Part shown: positions 1-9,127 of the stretch, in pieces
How the letters are laid out: each line of letters begins with the position of its first letter
How positions within the stretch are numbered: the stretch's first letter is position 1
Source: Psychroserpens ponticola
Lineage (GTDB): Bacteria > Bacteroidota > Bacteroidia > Flavobacteriales > Flavobacteriaceae
NCBI RefSeq assembly: GCF_023556315.2
Contig: NZ_CP116221.1
Location: 3,238,001 to 3,302,000, forward strand
DNA: 64,000 nucleotides
Reading direction: 5' to 3'
Program-made: the position numbers and the translations under genes
The notes under the pieces: model-generated
What the model was told of the DNA's origin: nothing
Database searches by the model: none
Seen by the model: the letters and a program-made list of their open reading frames with translations, nothing else

Positions 1-21
1 ACAACTACAAACTACATAACC

Positions 22-1611
22 ATGAGTAATAAAATTAATCATAGTATGTCTTTAGCAAAACCAGATGCTTTAGATATTACTACTAAACAAAAAATCGCTT
101 TAGCTATCGGAATTGTAGGTTTGTTAATTTTTGTCTTAGCACTGTTTAACACAAATTTTCCTAATCAAGGCGTGTTTTTAACATTAGCATTAGGAATGAT
201 ATCTCTAGGGATAATAGTTTATTCGAGAGAAGCGTATTTAACTAAATTAGAAGGCATTAAAAATGATGGCGTTTGGTTCAAATCCATTTCATCTCGCGGA
301 ATTTGGGGTTGGCTTGTTGGCATTATCCTCACCTCCTTTTATATTGTGCTTTATTTTTTTCCACAATATTTAGGCTTAGGAGCTGATGGAGCGGTCAATA
401 CTGGACTAATAAGTTTATTTGATCCACTAAGTCAACTTTTAAGCGGACGAAATGCGAGTCAGTGGTTTGTATACGGAACGCTTTACACCATTGCTATTTT
501 GGCATTTGGTTATAAATTCATTCTTAAATACAGACACAATCGATACCAACAAATTCGAACCGTTTCAGTGATGTTTTTTCAATTGGGTTTTGCCTTTTTA
601 ATTCCTGAATTTATGTATGTCATGAATAATGATTTACCGTACTACGATTTAAAAAGTGTTTGGCCTCTTAACTATTATATTTTTGATGAATGGTCGGTAA
701 AAGGATTCTTATCTAATGGAAATATTGGATTAGCACTAATCTTATTTGGTATTATTTCAATCTTTGTCATTACTCCTATTTTAACTTATAAATATGGAAA
801 ACGGTGGTATTGCTCTTGGGTTTGTGGTTGTGGTGGATTAGCAGAAACTGCAGGAGATTCTTTCAGACAATTATCATCAAAAAAAATGTCAGCATGGAAA
901 TTAGAACGTTGGTTAATTCATCTCGTTTTAGTCTTCTCTGTAGTTATGACGACAGCAATGATTTATACCTATTTGGGCTATGACAGTAATAATTTTTGGT
1001 TAACAAAAGGCGTGTTCATTAGTTTGGTCATTGGATTCCTGATAATTGTATTTACTGGAGTCATGATTTTTAAAAGACATGAATTAGGAAAAGATGCAAA
1101 ATATGGAGCTATTGGCTTATTTGTCGTCATTGCATTATTAGTTATCATGCATTTTACTGGTACTACAGATCATGTTTTCTATGCAAAAGCTGGAACCTTA
1201 CGTTCTGCTTACGGAATTTATATAGGCTCAATATTTTCAGGAGTTATTGGAACCGGTTTTTATCCAATTCTCGGTAGTCGATCTTGGTGTCGTTTTGGTT
1301 GTCCAATGGCAGCAATTTTAGGCTTTCAACAGCGTTTATTTTCAAAATTTAGAATTACTACAAATGGTGGGCAATGTATTTCTTGCGGAAACTGCTCAAA
1401 CAGTTGTGAAATGGGAATTGATGTACGTCACTATGCTCAAAAAGGCGAAAATATTGTCCGCTCAAGTTGTGTTGGCTGTGGAATTTGTTCAGCAGTTTGC
1501 CCAAGAGGAGTATTGAAATTAGAAAATGATAGCATGAATGGACGAATTAATCCAACTGAAATCTTATTAGGAAATGATGTGGATTTAATGGATTTAGTCA
1601 ATCAGAAATAA
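22..1611 (+). CDS. Membrane-bound 4Fe-4S polyferredoxin (NapH/NosR/CcoG-like)
   Basis: 529 aa integral membrane iron-sulfur protein, probably passing electrons across or along the inner membrane. Hydrophobic helices occupy about residues 25-70, 95-115, 150-170, 235-260, 300-350 and 360-380. A cysteine-rich loop CSWVCGCGG lies near residue 263 and a second, CRFGCPM, near 423; paired membrane Cys motifs of this kind are typical of NapH/NosR/YccM proteins. Two classical ferredoxin motifs (CxxCxxCxxxC) follow at about 452 and 483, ending in CPRG, so two [4Fe-4S] clusters are expected on the C-terminal side. The electron donor and acceptor cannot be told from this window; upstream neighbours are cut off. 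The ATG at 22 sits in an A-rich context usual for this phylum. Confidence 0.8.
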   Translation: MSNKINHSMSLAKPDALDITTKQKIALAIGIVGLLIFVLALFNTNFPNQGVFLTLALGMISLGIIVYSREAYLTKLEGIKNDGVWFKSISSRGIWGWLVGIILTSFYIVLYFFPQYLGLGADGAVNTGLISLFDPLSQLLSGRNASQWFVYGTLYTIAILAFGYKFILKYRHNRYQQIRTVSVMFFQLGFAFLIPEFMYVMNNDLPYYDLKSVWPLNYYIFDEWSVKGFLSNGNIGLALILFGIISIFVITPILTYKYGKRWYCSWVCGCGGLAETAGDSFRQLSSKKMSAWKLERWLIHLVLVFSVVMTTAMIYTYLGYDSNNFWLTKGVFISLVIGFLIIVFTGVMIFKRHELGKDAKYGAIGLFVVIALLVIMHFTGTTDHVFYAKAGTLRSAYGIYIGSIFSGVIGTGFYPILGSRSWCRFGCPMAAILGFQQRLFSKFRITTNGGQCISCGNCSNSCEMGIDVRHYAQKGENIVRSSCVGCGICSAVCPRGVLKLENDSMNGRINPTEILLGNDVDLMDLVNQK

Positions 1612-1618
1612 GATATTG

Positions 1619-1626
1619 TATTTTTG
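1619..1626 (+). promoter_or_regulatory. Candidate -7 box of a Bacteroidota promoter before the glycosyltransferase cluster
   Basis: TATTTTTG matches TAnnTTTG and lies 19 bases before the ATG at 1645. No clean TTG is present at the right distance upstream (only TTAG), so this is a half match. Confidence 0.35.
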
Positions 1627-1644
1627 CACTTTCAAACCAACTAA

Positions 1645-2334
1645 ATGTCCATAATAAAAGTTATCATTCCTGCATATAACGAAGCAGATTCTATAGCACA
1701 TGTCATAAAAGACATTCCAGATATTGTAAATGAAATTATTGTAGTGAGCAATAACTCAAATGATGATACAGTTATAAATGCTCAAAATGCTGGAGCAACT
1801 GTTCTTACTGAAACTAATAAAGGTTATGGTTATGCATGTTTAAAAGGAATGGAATACATTTCAAAACAAGATATAAAACCAGAGATAGTTGTTTTTTTAG
1901 ATGGTGATTATAGTGATTACCCTGAAGAGTTGTCAAAAATCGTAGCTCCAATTTTAAATGACAATATCGATTTTGTAATTGGTGCTAGAGTCAATCGATT
2001 AAGAGAAAACGGATCGATGACAATGCCTCAGATATTTGGAAATTGGCTTGCTACCTCGTTAATGTCTCTATTTTTTAAAGCAAAATTTACAGATTTAGGA
2101 CCATTTAGAGCTATAAAATATGAACAGCTTCTCAACTTAAAAATGGAAGATAAAACGTATGGTTGGACAGTTGAAATGCAGTTAAAAGTTTTAAAACAAA
2201 AACTAAGTTATGTTGAAATCCCTGTAAACTATAGAAATAGAATAGGCATCTCAAAAGTTTCAGGTACCGTAAAAGGTGCTATATTTGCAGGCGTTAAAAT
2301 CTTAGCATGGATTTTTAAATATAGCTTTAAGTGA
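1645..2334 (+). CDS. Family 2 glycosyltransferase (DPM1/DPG-synthase-like)
   Basis: 229 aa GT-A fold glycosyltransferase. It opens with IIKVIIPAYNEADSI, the nucleotide-sugar binding start of GT2 enzymes, and has a FLDGDYSDYPEE segment near residue 91 that supplies the DxD metal/nucleotide site. The size and the single catalytic domain match dolichyl/polyprenyl-phosphate mannose or glucose synthases, which load a sugar from a nucleotide donor onto a lipid phosphate on the cytoplasmic side. The last 20 residues are hydrophobic and could associate with the membrane. The stop codon overlaps the GTG start of the next gene, so the two are translationally coupled. Donor and acceptor sugars are not readable. 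Confidence 0.8.
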   Translation: MSIIKVIIPAYNEADSIAHVIKDIPDIVNEIIVVSNNSNDDTVINAQNAGATVLTETNKGYGYACLKGMEYISKQDIKPEIVVFLDGDYSDYPEELSKIVAPILNDNIDFVIGARVNRLRENGSMTMPQIFGNWLATSLMSLFFKAKFTDLGPFRAIKYEQLLNLKMEDKTYGWTVEMQLKVLKQKLSYVEIPVNYRNRIGISKVSGTVKGAIFAGVKILAWIFKYSFK

Positions 2335-3824
2335 TCTACCTTCAATATATCATAATTGTAATTTATACTATAGCCATAGTACTTATTTTCATGTATTCTT
2401 TGGCTCAACTCAACCTGCTATTCAACTATCTATCTTCAAAAAAAGCTAATAAATATTGTGATACTTTTGATTTATCAAAATTGGAAGAAGTGCCTTTTGT
2501 GACTATACAACTACCTGTCTATAATGAAATGTATGTTATGGATCGTTTGTTAGATAACATTGCACTTATTGATTATCCAAAAGATAAATTAGAAATTCAA
2601 GTATTAGATGATTCGACAGATGAGACCATTGAAACAACTAAACAACATATTGAAGAAATTAAAGCGACAGGTCTTGACATAAAACACATCATCAGAACTG
2701 ATAGGTCTGGTTTTAAAGCAGGCGCATTAAAAGAAGGCTTAAAAATTGCCAAAGGTGAATTTATTGCCATTTTTGATGCCGATTTTCTGCCGAAACCCAA
2801 TTGGTTAAAACGAACCATTCCTTATTTTAAAGATGATCAAATTGGTGTTGTACAAACACGTTGGAGCCATATTAATCGCAATTATTCTATACTTACAAAA
2901 ATTCAAGCTTTTGCTTTAGACGCACATTTTACACTAGAGCAAGTTGGACGAAATAGCAAAGGGCATTTCATCAATTTTAATGGTACTGCTGGTGTTTGGA
3001 GAAAAGATTGCATCATTGATTCTGGAAACTGGGAAGGAGACACCTTAACTGAAGATTTAGATTTAAGCTATAGAGCACAACTAAAAAATTGGAAATTTAA
3101 ATATCTAGAAGACGTAGAAACTCCTGCAGAATTACCTGTAGTGATTAGTGCAGCACGTTCGCAACAATTTCGTTGGAATAAAGGTGGAGCAGAAAATTTT
3201 AGAAAAATGTTTAAACGTGTTGTAAATTCTAAAAACATTTCTGTTAAAACTAAAACTCATGGGCTGTTACATTTATTAAACAGTACAATGTTTTTAAACA
3301 TATTTATTGTTGCGGTGTTAAGCATACCAATGCTGTATATCAAAAATGAATACTCACACTTACGTTTTTACTTTTACTTTATGAGTTTCTTCGTGATGAG
3401 TACTGTAATTTTCTTTATTTGTTATTGGTTCATGTATAAACAAATTTATGGTAGTGGTTTTAAAAAATTCTTTAGCTATGTAGGAATGTTTTTTACATTT
3501 TTCTCAATAGCTATGGGCTTTTCTCTACATAACTCCATTGCTGTTATAGAAGGACACATCGGAAAACGTAGTGAATTTGTTCGTACACCAAAGTTTAATA
3601 TTAGCACTATAAAAGATTCTTGGAAAGGCAACAAATATCTCAGAAAAAAATTATCTCCTCATGTCATTTTAGAAGGCATCCTCATGCTCTATTTTGCATT
3701 TGGATTATACAGCGCTTTTGTTGTTGGAGATCAAGGTGGTGATTTCGGTTTATTTCCTTTTCATTTGATGCTATTTTTAGGTTTTGGTTATGTTTTCTTC
3801 AAATCAATATCCTCTAAGATGTAA
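2331..3824 (+). CDS. Processive-type family 2 glycosyltransferase, cellulose-synthase-like
   Basis: 497 aa membrane glycosyltransferase. One N-terminal helix (about 3-25) precedes a catalytic domain with VLDDSTDET near 88, DADF near 149, the EDLDLSYRA segment near 242 (TED-like base) and QQFRWNKGG near 282, the QxxRW motif of processive GT2 enzymes. Four or more helices fill the C-terminal third (about 320-420 and 445-495). It uses a GTG start that overlaps the upstream TGA, and its own TAA overlaps the next ATG. Similar proteins make beta-linked polysaccharides or glycosylate lipids; the exact product is unknown. No BcsB/BcsZ-type partner is present, which argues against cellulose. Confidence 0.82.
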   Translation: MIYLQYIIIVIYTIAIVLIFMYSLAQLNLLFNYLSSKKANKYCDTFDLSKLEEVPFVTIQLPVYNEMYVMDRLLDNIALIDYPKDKLEIQVLDDSTDETIETTKQHIEEIKATGLDIKHIIRTDRSGFKAGALKEGLKIAKGEFIAIFDADFLPKPNWLKRTIPYFKDDQIGVVQTRWSHINRNYSILTKIQAFALDAHFTLEQVGRNSKGHFINFNGTAGVWRKDCIIDSGNWEGDTLTEDLDLSYRAQLKNWKFKYLEDVETPAELPVVISAARSQQFRWNKGGAENFRKMFKRVVNSKNISVKTKTHGLLHLLNSTMFLNIFIVAVLSIPMLYIKNEYSHLRFYFYFMSFFVMSTVIFFICYWFMYKQIYGSGFKKFFSYVGMFFTFFSIAMGFSLHNSIAVIEGHIGKRSEFVRTPKFNISTIKDSWKGNKYLRKKLSPHVILEGILMLYFAFGLYSAFVVGDQGGDFGLFPFHLMLFLGFGYVFFKSISSKM

Positions 3825-5302
3825 TGCAGTTCTGGAAATTTAATAAAATTCCTTTGCTGCTCACCTGTGTTAGCTTATTTTTCTATTGGCTTTTTGCTTA
3901 TGATTTAATTCGTACAGATTATACAAAACTTATTGTGTTGTATAGTTTACTTTGGTTGGTGTTCATTTTACTTTTAAAATACACTAAAGACAATATTCGA
4001 TTTTTAACAGCCATTGCATTTATATGTAGAGCTGTATTTATTCTAGCAATTCCGAATTTATCACAAGACTTTTATCGCTTTATTTGGGACGGACGAATGC
4101 TTCTAGAAGGTTTCAATCCATATTTATACACACCAGAATCATTTATACAAACCCAAGAATTTCCAGTTGCTCAAGCTGAAGAATTATATACAGGAATGGG
4201 ACAATTAAATGGTAGTCATTTTACAAATTATCCTCCAATAAATCAATTGAGTTTTTTAATTACTGGATTATTTTCCGGACACAGCATTTTAGGTTCAGCA
4301 ATAGTATTACGACTATTAATTATCGCTGCAGATTTAGGAACACTAGTCTTCGGAAAGCGACTGCTTAAAAAATTAAATATTCCTACAAAAAATATCTTTT
4401 GGTATATTCTAAACCCGTTTATTATTATTGAATTGACTGGAAATTTACATTTTGAAGGTGTAATGATTTTCTTTTTGGTTTGGAGTTTGTACCTCTTACA
4501 TTCTGGGAAATGGAAATGGGCAGCCGTTGTTTTTGCTTTATCTATTTCTGTAAAATTAATTCCATTATTGTTTTTGCCTTTGCTTATTTTGTGGTTTAAA
4601 AAACCTTCAGTCATTTCGAGCGAAGTCGAGAAATCTTTTGATAACAAAAACGAACTAGATAATAGACCTCTCGACTGCGCTCGAGGTGACAAATCGATGT
4701 CAGGTCGAGCGCAGTCAAGACCTTTTGAAACATTAAAACTATTGATTTTTAATGCTATTATTGGCATTACAACTTTAATCTTATTTGCTCCTTTTTACAA
4801 TTCAGAATTTTTAAATAACTATGCGCAAACTGTTGCGCTTTGGTTTCAGAATTTCGAATTTAATGCAAGCATTTATTATGTCGTACGTGAAATTGGATAT
4901 TGGATTACAGGCTATAACGAAATTGCAATTATTGGAAAAACACTTCCTGTTCTAGTTTTTCTATTTGTTTTAGGCTTGTCATTTTACACCAGGCGAATCT
5001 GTACCAAAACACTGATTACAAATATGCTTCTTGCGTTTTCCTTTTATTTGTTTTTAAGCACAACAATTCATCCTTGGTATATTGCAACACTATTAATTTT
5101 AAGTGTATTTACTAATTACAAATTTCCGTTGGTTTGGAGTTTTGTAATTATACTCAGTTATTTGGCATATATCAACCTCAACAAAGCCGATAAATCTGAA
5201 AACCTTTGGATTATAGCTATTGAATATTTCGTTGTGTATTCGGTTCTAATTTGGGACATAATAAAAAACAGATCAAATAAAAAAGTCAACCCAGAGAGTT
5301 GA
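3824..5302 (+). CDS. Multi-spanning glycosyltransferase (GT87/mannosyltransferase-like) carrying an in-frame palindromic repeat
   Basis: 492 aa polytopic protein with about ten hydrophobic helices. The early loop contains SQDFYRFIWDGRMLLEGFNPY, with the acidic residues expected of GT-C enzymes that use polyprenyl-phosphate sugars, and a late HPWY motif (about residue 413) is shared with bacterial mannosyltransferases. The upstream DPM1-like gene could supply the lipid-linked sugar. Residues about 262-301 are a hydrophilic stretch translated from a dispersed DNA repeat (4609-4727) that has landed between two membrane helices without breaking the frame. Start codon overlaps the previous stop (TAATG). 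The 3' end lies inside a hairpin that serves as the terminator of the opposite-strand operon. Confidence 0.72.
   Translation: MQFWKFNKIPLLLTCVSLFFYWLFAYDLIRTDYTKLIVLYSLLWLVFILLLKYTKDNIRFLTAIAFICRAVFILAIPNLSQDFYRFIWDGRMLLEGFNPYLYTPESFIQTQEFPVAQAEELYTGMGQLNGSHFTNYPPINQLSFLITGLFSGHSILGSAIVLRLLIIAADLGTLVFGKRLLKKLNIPTKNIFWYILNPFIIIELTGNLHFEGVMIFFLVWSLYLLHSGKWKWAAVVFALSISVKLIPLLFLPLLILWFKKPSVISSEVEKSFDNKNELDNRPLDCARGDKSMSGRAQSRPFETLKLLIFNAIIGITTLILFAPFYNSEFLNNYAQTVALWFQNFEFNASIYYVVREIGYWITGYNEIAIIGKTLPVLVFLFVLGLSFYTRRICTKTLITNMLLAFSFYLFLSTTIHPWYIATLLILSVFTNYKFPLVWSFVIILSYLAYINLNKADKSENLWIIAIEYFVVYSVLIWDIIKNRSNKKVNPES
4609..4727. repeat. Composite palindromic repeat inserted in frame in a glycosyltransferase gene
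   Basis: Three short imperfect palindromes in about 119 bases: one around 4611-4635 (TTTCGAGCGAAGTCGAGAAA), one around 4666-4687 (CCTCTCGACTGCGCTCGAGG) and one around 4701-4722 (AGGTCGAGCGCAGTCAAGACCT). The second and third are inverted copies of each other, giving a larger inverted repeat with an AAATCGAT centre. The stretch is GC-richer than its surroundings and matches in core sequence the copies at 15374, 17075 and 18851. Its translation on either strand is open, which explains a spurious 174-codon antisense frame here. Confidence 0.85.
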
Positions 5303-5310
5303 CCTAATTT
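5281..5310 (-). terminator. Rho-independent terminator of the polyamine operon
   Basis: Inverted repeat GTCAAC / GTTGAC (5285-5290 and 5298-5303) with a 7-base loop. Read on the minus strand it is followed by TTTTTTATTT, the expected U tract. It overlaps the last codons of the plus-strand glycosyltransferase. Confidence 0.7.
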
Positions 5311-5322
5311 TATGTATTGACA

Positions 5323-5643
5323 CTAATCTTCATCGTCATCATCAGCAACTAAATCTGGGTCTTGAACTGCATCTGGATCATCGTCTTCAAAATCTTCATA
5401 ATCCTCTTCATCATAATTCTCCATTGTAGCTTCTAACTTTGTACTTACCTTGACTAAATACTTAGTATCTTCAGTAGTTACTTCAACGGCCTCTATCGTG
5501 TCATTATTAGCATTTTTAAATGATATGACATGATCATCATCATAACCATGAGGATATTTCTCTACTAATAAAGCTAGTATTTCAGGAGTTAATTTCTTAA
5601 AATCAACGATAACTCGTTTTAAATTTGCGTCTTTGTGTTTCAT
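5323..5643 (-). CDS. Small acidic protein of unknown function
   Basis: 106 aa soluble protein. The first 75 residues look folded, with alternating hydrophobic positions (LKRVIVDFKKLTPEILALL near 8-26). The last 30 are almost entirely Asp/Glu (DEEDYEDFEDDDPDA and on), resembling the disordered acidic tails of RNA polymerase delta-type or nucleic-acid-mimicking proteins, though no homology is claimed. It is last in the polyamine operon, 45 bases after the GNAT-nitrilase stop and just before the terminator. A TATCTTTA box on the minus strand at 5677-5684 could give it its own promoter. Function not recognised. Confidence 0.65.
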   Translation of the reverse strand: MKHKDANLKRVIVDFKKLTPEILALLVEKYPHGYDDDHVISFKNANNDTIEAVEVTTEDTKYLVKVSTKLEATMENYDEEDYEDFEDDDPDAVQDPDLVADDDDED

Positions 5644-5688
5644 TTTTTTAATATAATAATTGGAGCTAATTTAGTCTAAAGATAGTAT

Positions 5689-7218
5689 TTATTTTTCTAC
5701 ACGTATAACGTTATACACATCTTTTCTTCTATCTTTTAAATTTTTCACTGCACCAAAAGAATGTAATTCTCTCAGCAAACTCAAATCAACATCTGCAACC
5801 AATATCATTTCTGTATTTGTAGTCGCTTCTGCTTTAATACCATTACTTGGGAATGAAAAATCGCAAGGTGTAAATACCGCAGACTGTGCATATTGAATAT
5901 CCATATTATTCACATTAGGTAAATTACCCACACTTCCTGCAATAGCAACATAACATTCATTTTCAATAGCTCTCGCTTGAGCACACAAGCGTACTCGAGA
6001 GTAGCCATTTTGTGTATCTGTTAAAAATGGAACAAATAAAATATCCATGCCTTCATCAGATAATAATCTAGAAAGTTCTGGGAATTCAGAATCATAACAA
6101 ATTAGGATTCCTATTTTACCAGCATCTGTTTCAAAAGTTTGTAATTTATGACCTCTTTGCATTCCCCAAACTTTAGCTTCATCAGGAGTAACATGGATTT
6201 TTTCATAACGTTCTAAACTTCCATCTCTACGACATAAATAGCCAATATTAAATAACTTATCTTCAATTAACTCTGGCATGCTTCCAGTGATAATATTAAT
6301 ATTATATGAAATAGATAATTGCTGCATTTTTTCAACAATAATAGTCGTATATTTTGCCAATTCCCTAATTGCATCTGGCTCGTGCATATGATTATACTTA
6401 GCCATTAGAGGTGCATTGAAAAACTCAGGAAACAGTGCGAAATCTGAACGATAAGCAGCAACACTATCAACAAAATATTCAACTTGCTGCATCAATTCAT
6501 CCAAACCATTATAAGTTCGCATTTGCCACTGAATTAAGCCCAATCGAACCACAGTTTTTACAGTACTCGCCTTTTTACTTTTTTTAGTGTAATAAATATT
6601 ATCCCATTCCATCAAAACTGCATATTCATTGGATGCCGTATCACCTTCTAAGTAGCCTTTTAAAACGCGAACTGGATGAAAATCATTTGAAATCTGAAAG
6701 TTTAAAACGGGATCATGAATTTCCTTTCGTTTTACTTTTTCAATATATTCTTTTGGTGTTAATTCTTTATTTTTATGATAGTTAGGCATTCTTCCGCCAA
6801 AGACAATTCCTTTCAAATTCAAGTTTTCACAAACCTCTTTTCTATAATCATATAAACGCCTTCCTAAACGTAAACCTCTATATTCAGGTTTAATAAAGAC
6901 GTCTATTCCGTAGAGTACATCACCAGCAGGATCATGATTTTTAAACGAATCACCTGTAATAATATCTGCATAGGTATGATTATCGTCAATATTATCATAA
7001 TCAACAATCAGTGATAAAGCACAGCCTGCAATATTACCATCAATTTTGATGACGACTTGCCCTTCAGGAAACATCGTAGTCAACTTTTCTATGTGGTGTT
7101 TTTTCCAATAAGAATCTAAAACACCTCCATAAGATTCTAGGGTTGCTGATTTTAATTCCTCAAAATCATCAACCGTTAGATACTTTAATTCTATATTTTC
7201 AATTTTATGATCTTCCAT
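5689..7218 (-). CDS. GNAT acetyltransferase-nitrilase fusion protein
   Basis: 509 aa bifunctional protein. Residues 1-210 are a GNAT (RimI-like) domain with the acetyl-CoA loop RGLRLGRRLY at 114-123. Residues about 222-505 are a carbon-nitrogen hydrolase with the full triad: Glu265 (FPEFF), Lys340 (YEKIHV) and Cys374 (ILICYDSEFPE). This arrangement defines the Rim1-like nitrilase subgroup, whose substrates are not settled. Its place as fourth gene of an operon with arginine decarboxylase, agmatinase and a deoxyhypusine-synthase relative suggests acetylation and/or amide hydrolysis of polyamine-related compounds (inference). The start abuts the stop of the preceding gene (both at 7218). Confidence 0.88.
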   Translation of the reverse strand: MEDHKIENIELKYLTVDDFEELKSATLESYGGVLDSYWKKHHIEKLTTMFPEGQVVIKIDGNIAGCALSLIVDYDNIDDNHTYADIITGDSFKNHDPAGDVLYGIDVFIKPEYRGLRLGRRLYDYRKEVCENLNLKGIVFGGRMPNYHKNKELTPKEYIEKVKRKEIHDPVLNFQISNDFHPVRVLKGYLEGDTASNEYAVLMEWDNIYYTKKSKKASTVKTVVRLGLIQWQMRTYNGLDELMQQVEYFVDSVAAYRSDFALFPEFFNAPLMAKYNHMHEPDAIRELAKYTTIIVEKMQQLSISYNINIITGSMPELIEDKLFNIGYLCRRDGSLERYEKIHVTPDEAKVWGMQRGHKLQTFETDAGKIGILICYDSEFPELSRLLSDEGMDILFVPFLTDTQNGYSRVRLCAQARAIENECYVAIAGSVGNLPNVNNMDIQYAQSAVFTPCDFSFPSNGIKAEATTNTEMILVADVDLSLLRELHSFGAVKNLKDRRKDVYNVIRVEK

Positions 7219-8195
7219 TACATATCAAGGAGATAAGCAAAAATTAAAGGCGCAACTATTGTTGCATCACTTTCTATTATGAATTTTGGTGTATTAATAT
7301 CTAATTTTCCCCAAGTAATTTTTTCGTTTGGTACAGCTCCAGAATACGATCCGTAACTTGTTGTCGAATCACTTATCTGACAAAAATAACTCCAAAATGG
7401 TGTTTCTGGACGTTCCATGTCTTGATACAACATTGGCACAACACAAATTGGAAAATCACCTGCAATTCCTCCACCAATTTGAAAAAAACCAATACCTTTT
7501 TGCGAATTATCTGTGTACCAATCAGCTAAAAAGGTCATATATTCAATTCCAGATTTCATGGTACTCGCTTTCAATTCGCCTTTAAGCACATAGCTCGCAA
7601 AAATATTCCCCATTGTACTATCTTCCCAACCTGGACAAACGATTGGCAGATTTTTTTTAGCTGCTGCATACATCCAAGAATCTTTTAAATCAATTTCATA
7701 GTGTTCTTCTAATACACCAGATAATAATAATTTGTACATATACTCATGAGGTAAATAGCGCTCGTCTTTTGCTTCAGCATCCTTCCATATTTTTACAATA
7801 TGTTCTTGTATTCTTCTAAAAGCTTCTTCTTCTGGAATACAAGTATCTGTAACTCGATTCAACCCTTTTTCTAACAAATCCCATTCATCTTGAGGCGTTA
7901 AATCACGATAATTAGGCACGCGCTTATAATGCGTATGCGCAACTAAATTCATGATATCTTCTTCAAGGTTTGCTCCTGTACAAGACACGATATGTACTTT
8001 ATCTTGACGAATCATTTCAGCAAAAATCTTCCCTAATTCTGCAGTACTCATAGCTCCTGCTAATGACACTAACATTTTTGCTCCAGAATTTAACTGACCT
8101 TCATACCCTTTTGCTGCATCAACCAAAGCAGCTGCATTAAAGTGTAAATAATACTTTTCAATAAACTGTGAAATTGCTCCTTTAGTTATTTTCAT
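7218..8195 (-). CDS. Deoxyhypusine synthase-like protein
   Basis: About 325 aa NAD-dependent aminobutyl-transferase family member. The C-terminal signature SGAVPNEKITWGKLDIN holds the lysine (about residue 297) equivalent to the DHS lysine that forms the enzyme-butylimine intermediate. The glycine-rich QIGGGIAGDFPI stretch and the TGANLEEDIMN segment are also family features. Bacteria have no hypusine, so bacterial members probably act on small amines; some relatives make homospermidine. The start is set at the ATG at 8195 (Met-Lys-Ile-Thr-Lys-Gly) because an upstream extension to 8264 would run over 80 bases into the agmatinase gene; the chosen start still overlaps its end by about 14 bases, implying coupling. 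Confidence 0.85.
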   Translation of the reverse strand: MKITKGAISQFIEKYYLHFNAAALVDAAKGYEGQLNSGAKMLVSLAGAMSTAELGKIFAEMIRQDKVHIVSCTGANLEEDIMNLVAHTHYKRVPNYRDLTPQDEWDLLEKGLNRVTDTCIPEEEAFRRIQEHIVKIWKDAEAKDERYLPHEYMYKLLLSGVLEEHYEIDLKDSWMYAAAKKNLPIVCPGWEDSTMGNIFASYVLKGELKASTMKSGIEYMTFLADWYTDNSQKGIGFFQIGGGIAGDFPICVVPMLYQDMERPETPFWSYFCQISDSTTSYGSYSGAVPNEKITWGKLDINTPKFIIESDATIVAPLIFAYLLDM

Positions 8196-9123
8196 CATCA
8201 TTAAATTTAGAAACCTTGTTAGATTTATCGTTATATTCATTAAAATTACTATCGAAATCGTCATCTACATCTTCGTTCAAAAACTTATAACTAAGCATTT
8301 TGTAATACAGTTTTGCTGCAAGAAAGTCTGAAGATTTCTCATCCGGATTTGGACATAATTCAACAATATCAAATCCAATAACATTTTTTTCCTCAAACAC
8401 TTGGCGCAAAAAGTCTAATGTTTCGTACCATAACAATCCACCAGGTTCTGGCGTTCCAGTTGAAGGCATAATAGAAGGATCGAAAGCATCTAAATCTATA
8501 GTGATATAAACGTTTTCTGTCATTTGATCTATAGCAGAATCCATCCAACTGTCATCTTCTGCCATCTCGTGAGCAAAATAGGTTTTATCTTGATCCATCA
8601 CAGTGGTTTCAATAACATCCATGCTACGAATACCAACTTGAATTAGATTTGTCGTTTGACTTGCTTCATATAAAGCACAAGCGTGATTACACTTACTACC
8701 TTGATATGTTTGACGTAAATCGGCATGTGCATCTAATTGTAAAACAGTTATGTTATCAAAACATTCGTTAAACGCTCTAATGGTTCCAATAGAAACGGAA
8801 TGTTCGCCTCCAAAAGTGGTCACAAACTTATTCTTTTTGATATATGATTTTACGGTTTGATGAACAGCATCAACCATAAGCTCTGGCGATATATTTTCTG
8901 TAACAGGATCTGCTAAAAAAACACCTTGCTTATACACTTCGGTTTTTGTTTCAATATCATAAAGCTCCATGTTTTCAGAGGCATTTAAAAATGCTTCTGG
9001 CCCATTATCTGCTCCCTTTTGCCAAGTACTTGTGCCATCATAAGGCACTGGAATTAAAACAATTTTAGAACTTTCTAATTTAGAATATTGGTCTTCTATT
9101 CCTGCGTAAGTTTTAGTATTCAT
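8182..9123 (-). CDS. speB: Agmatinase (ureohydrolase family)
   Basis: 313 aa manganese ureohydrolase that would hydrolyse agmatine to putrescine and urea. Metal-binding motifs are complete: GGEHS at 105-109, DAHADLR at 131-137, HAC at 148-150 and IDLDAFDPS at 209-217. An arginase or guanidinobutyrase is possible from motifs alone, but the adjacent arginine decarboxylase makes agmatine the natural substrate. A tail of about 25 residues rich in Asp and Asn (DVDDDFDSNFNEYNDKSN) follows the catalytic fold and is probably disordered. Only 4 bases separate it from the decarboxylase gene upstream, and its end overlaps the next gene. Confidence 0.92.
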   Translation of the reverse strand: MNTKTYAGIEDQYSKLESSKIVLIPVPYDGTSTWQKGADNGPEAFLNASENMELYDIETKTEVYKQGVFLADPVTENISPELMVDAVHQTVKSYIKKNKFVTTFGGEHSVSIGTIRAFNECFDNITVLQLDAHADLRQTYQGSKCNHACALYEASQTTNLIQVGIRSMDVIETTVMDQDKTYFAHEMAEDDSWMDSAIDQMTENVYITIDLDAFDPSIMPSTGTPEPGGLLWYETLDFLRQVFEEKNVIGFDIVELCPNPDEKSSDFLAAKLYYKMLSYKFLNEDVDDDFDSNFNEYNDKSNKVSKFNDDENN

Positions 9124-9127
9124 TAAT

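Noticed and set aside
4243-4767. 174-codon open frame on the minus strand inside the multi-spanning glycosyltransferase
   Set aside because: It is held open by the palindromic repeat, which reads through in both directions; the plus-strand protein has clear membrane helices and coupling to its neighbours.
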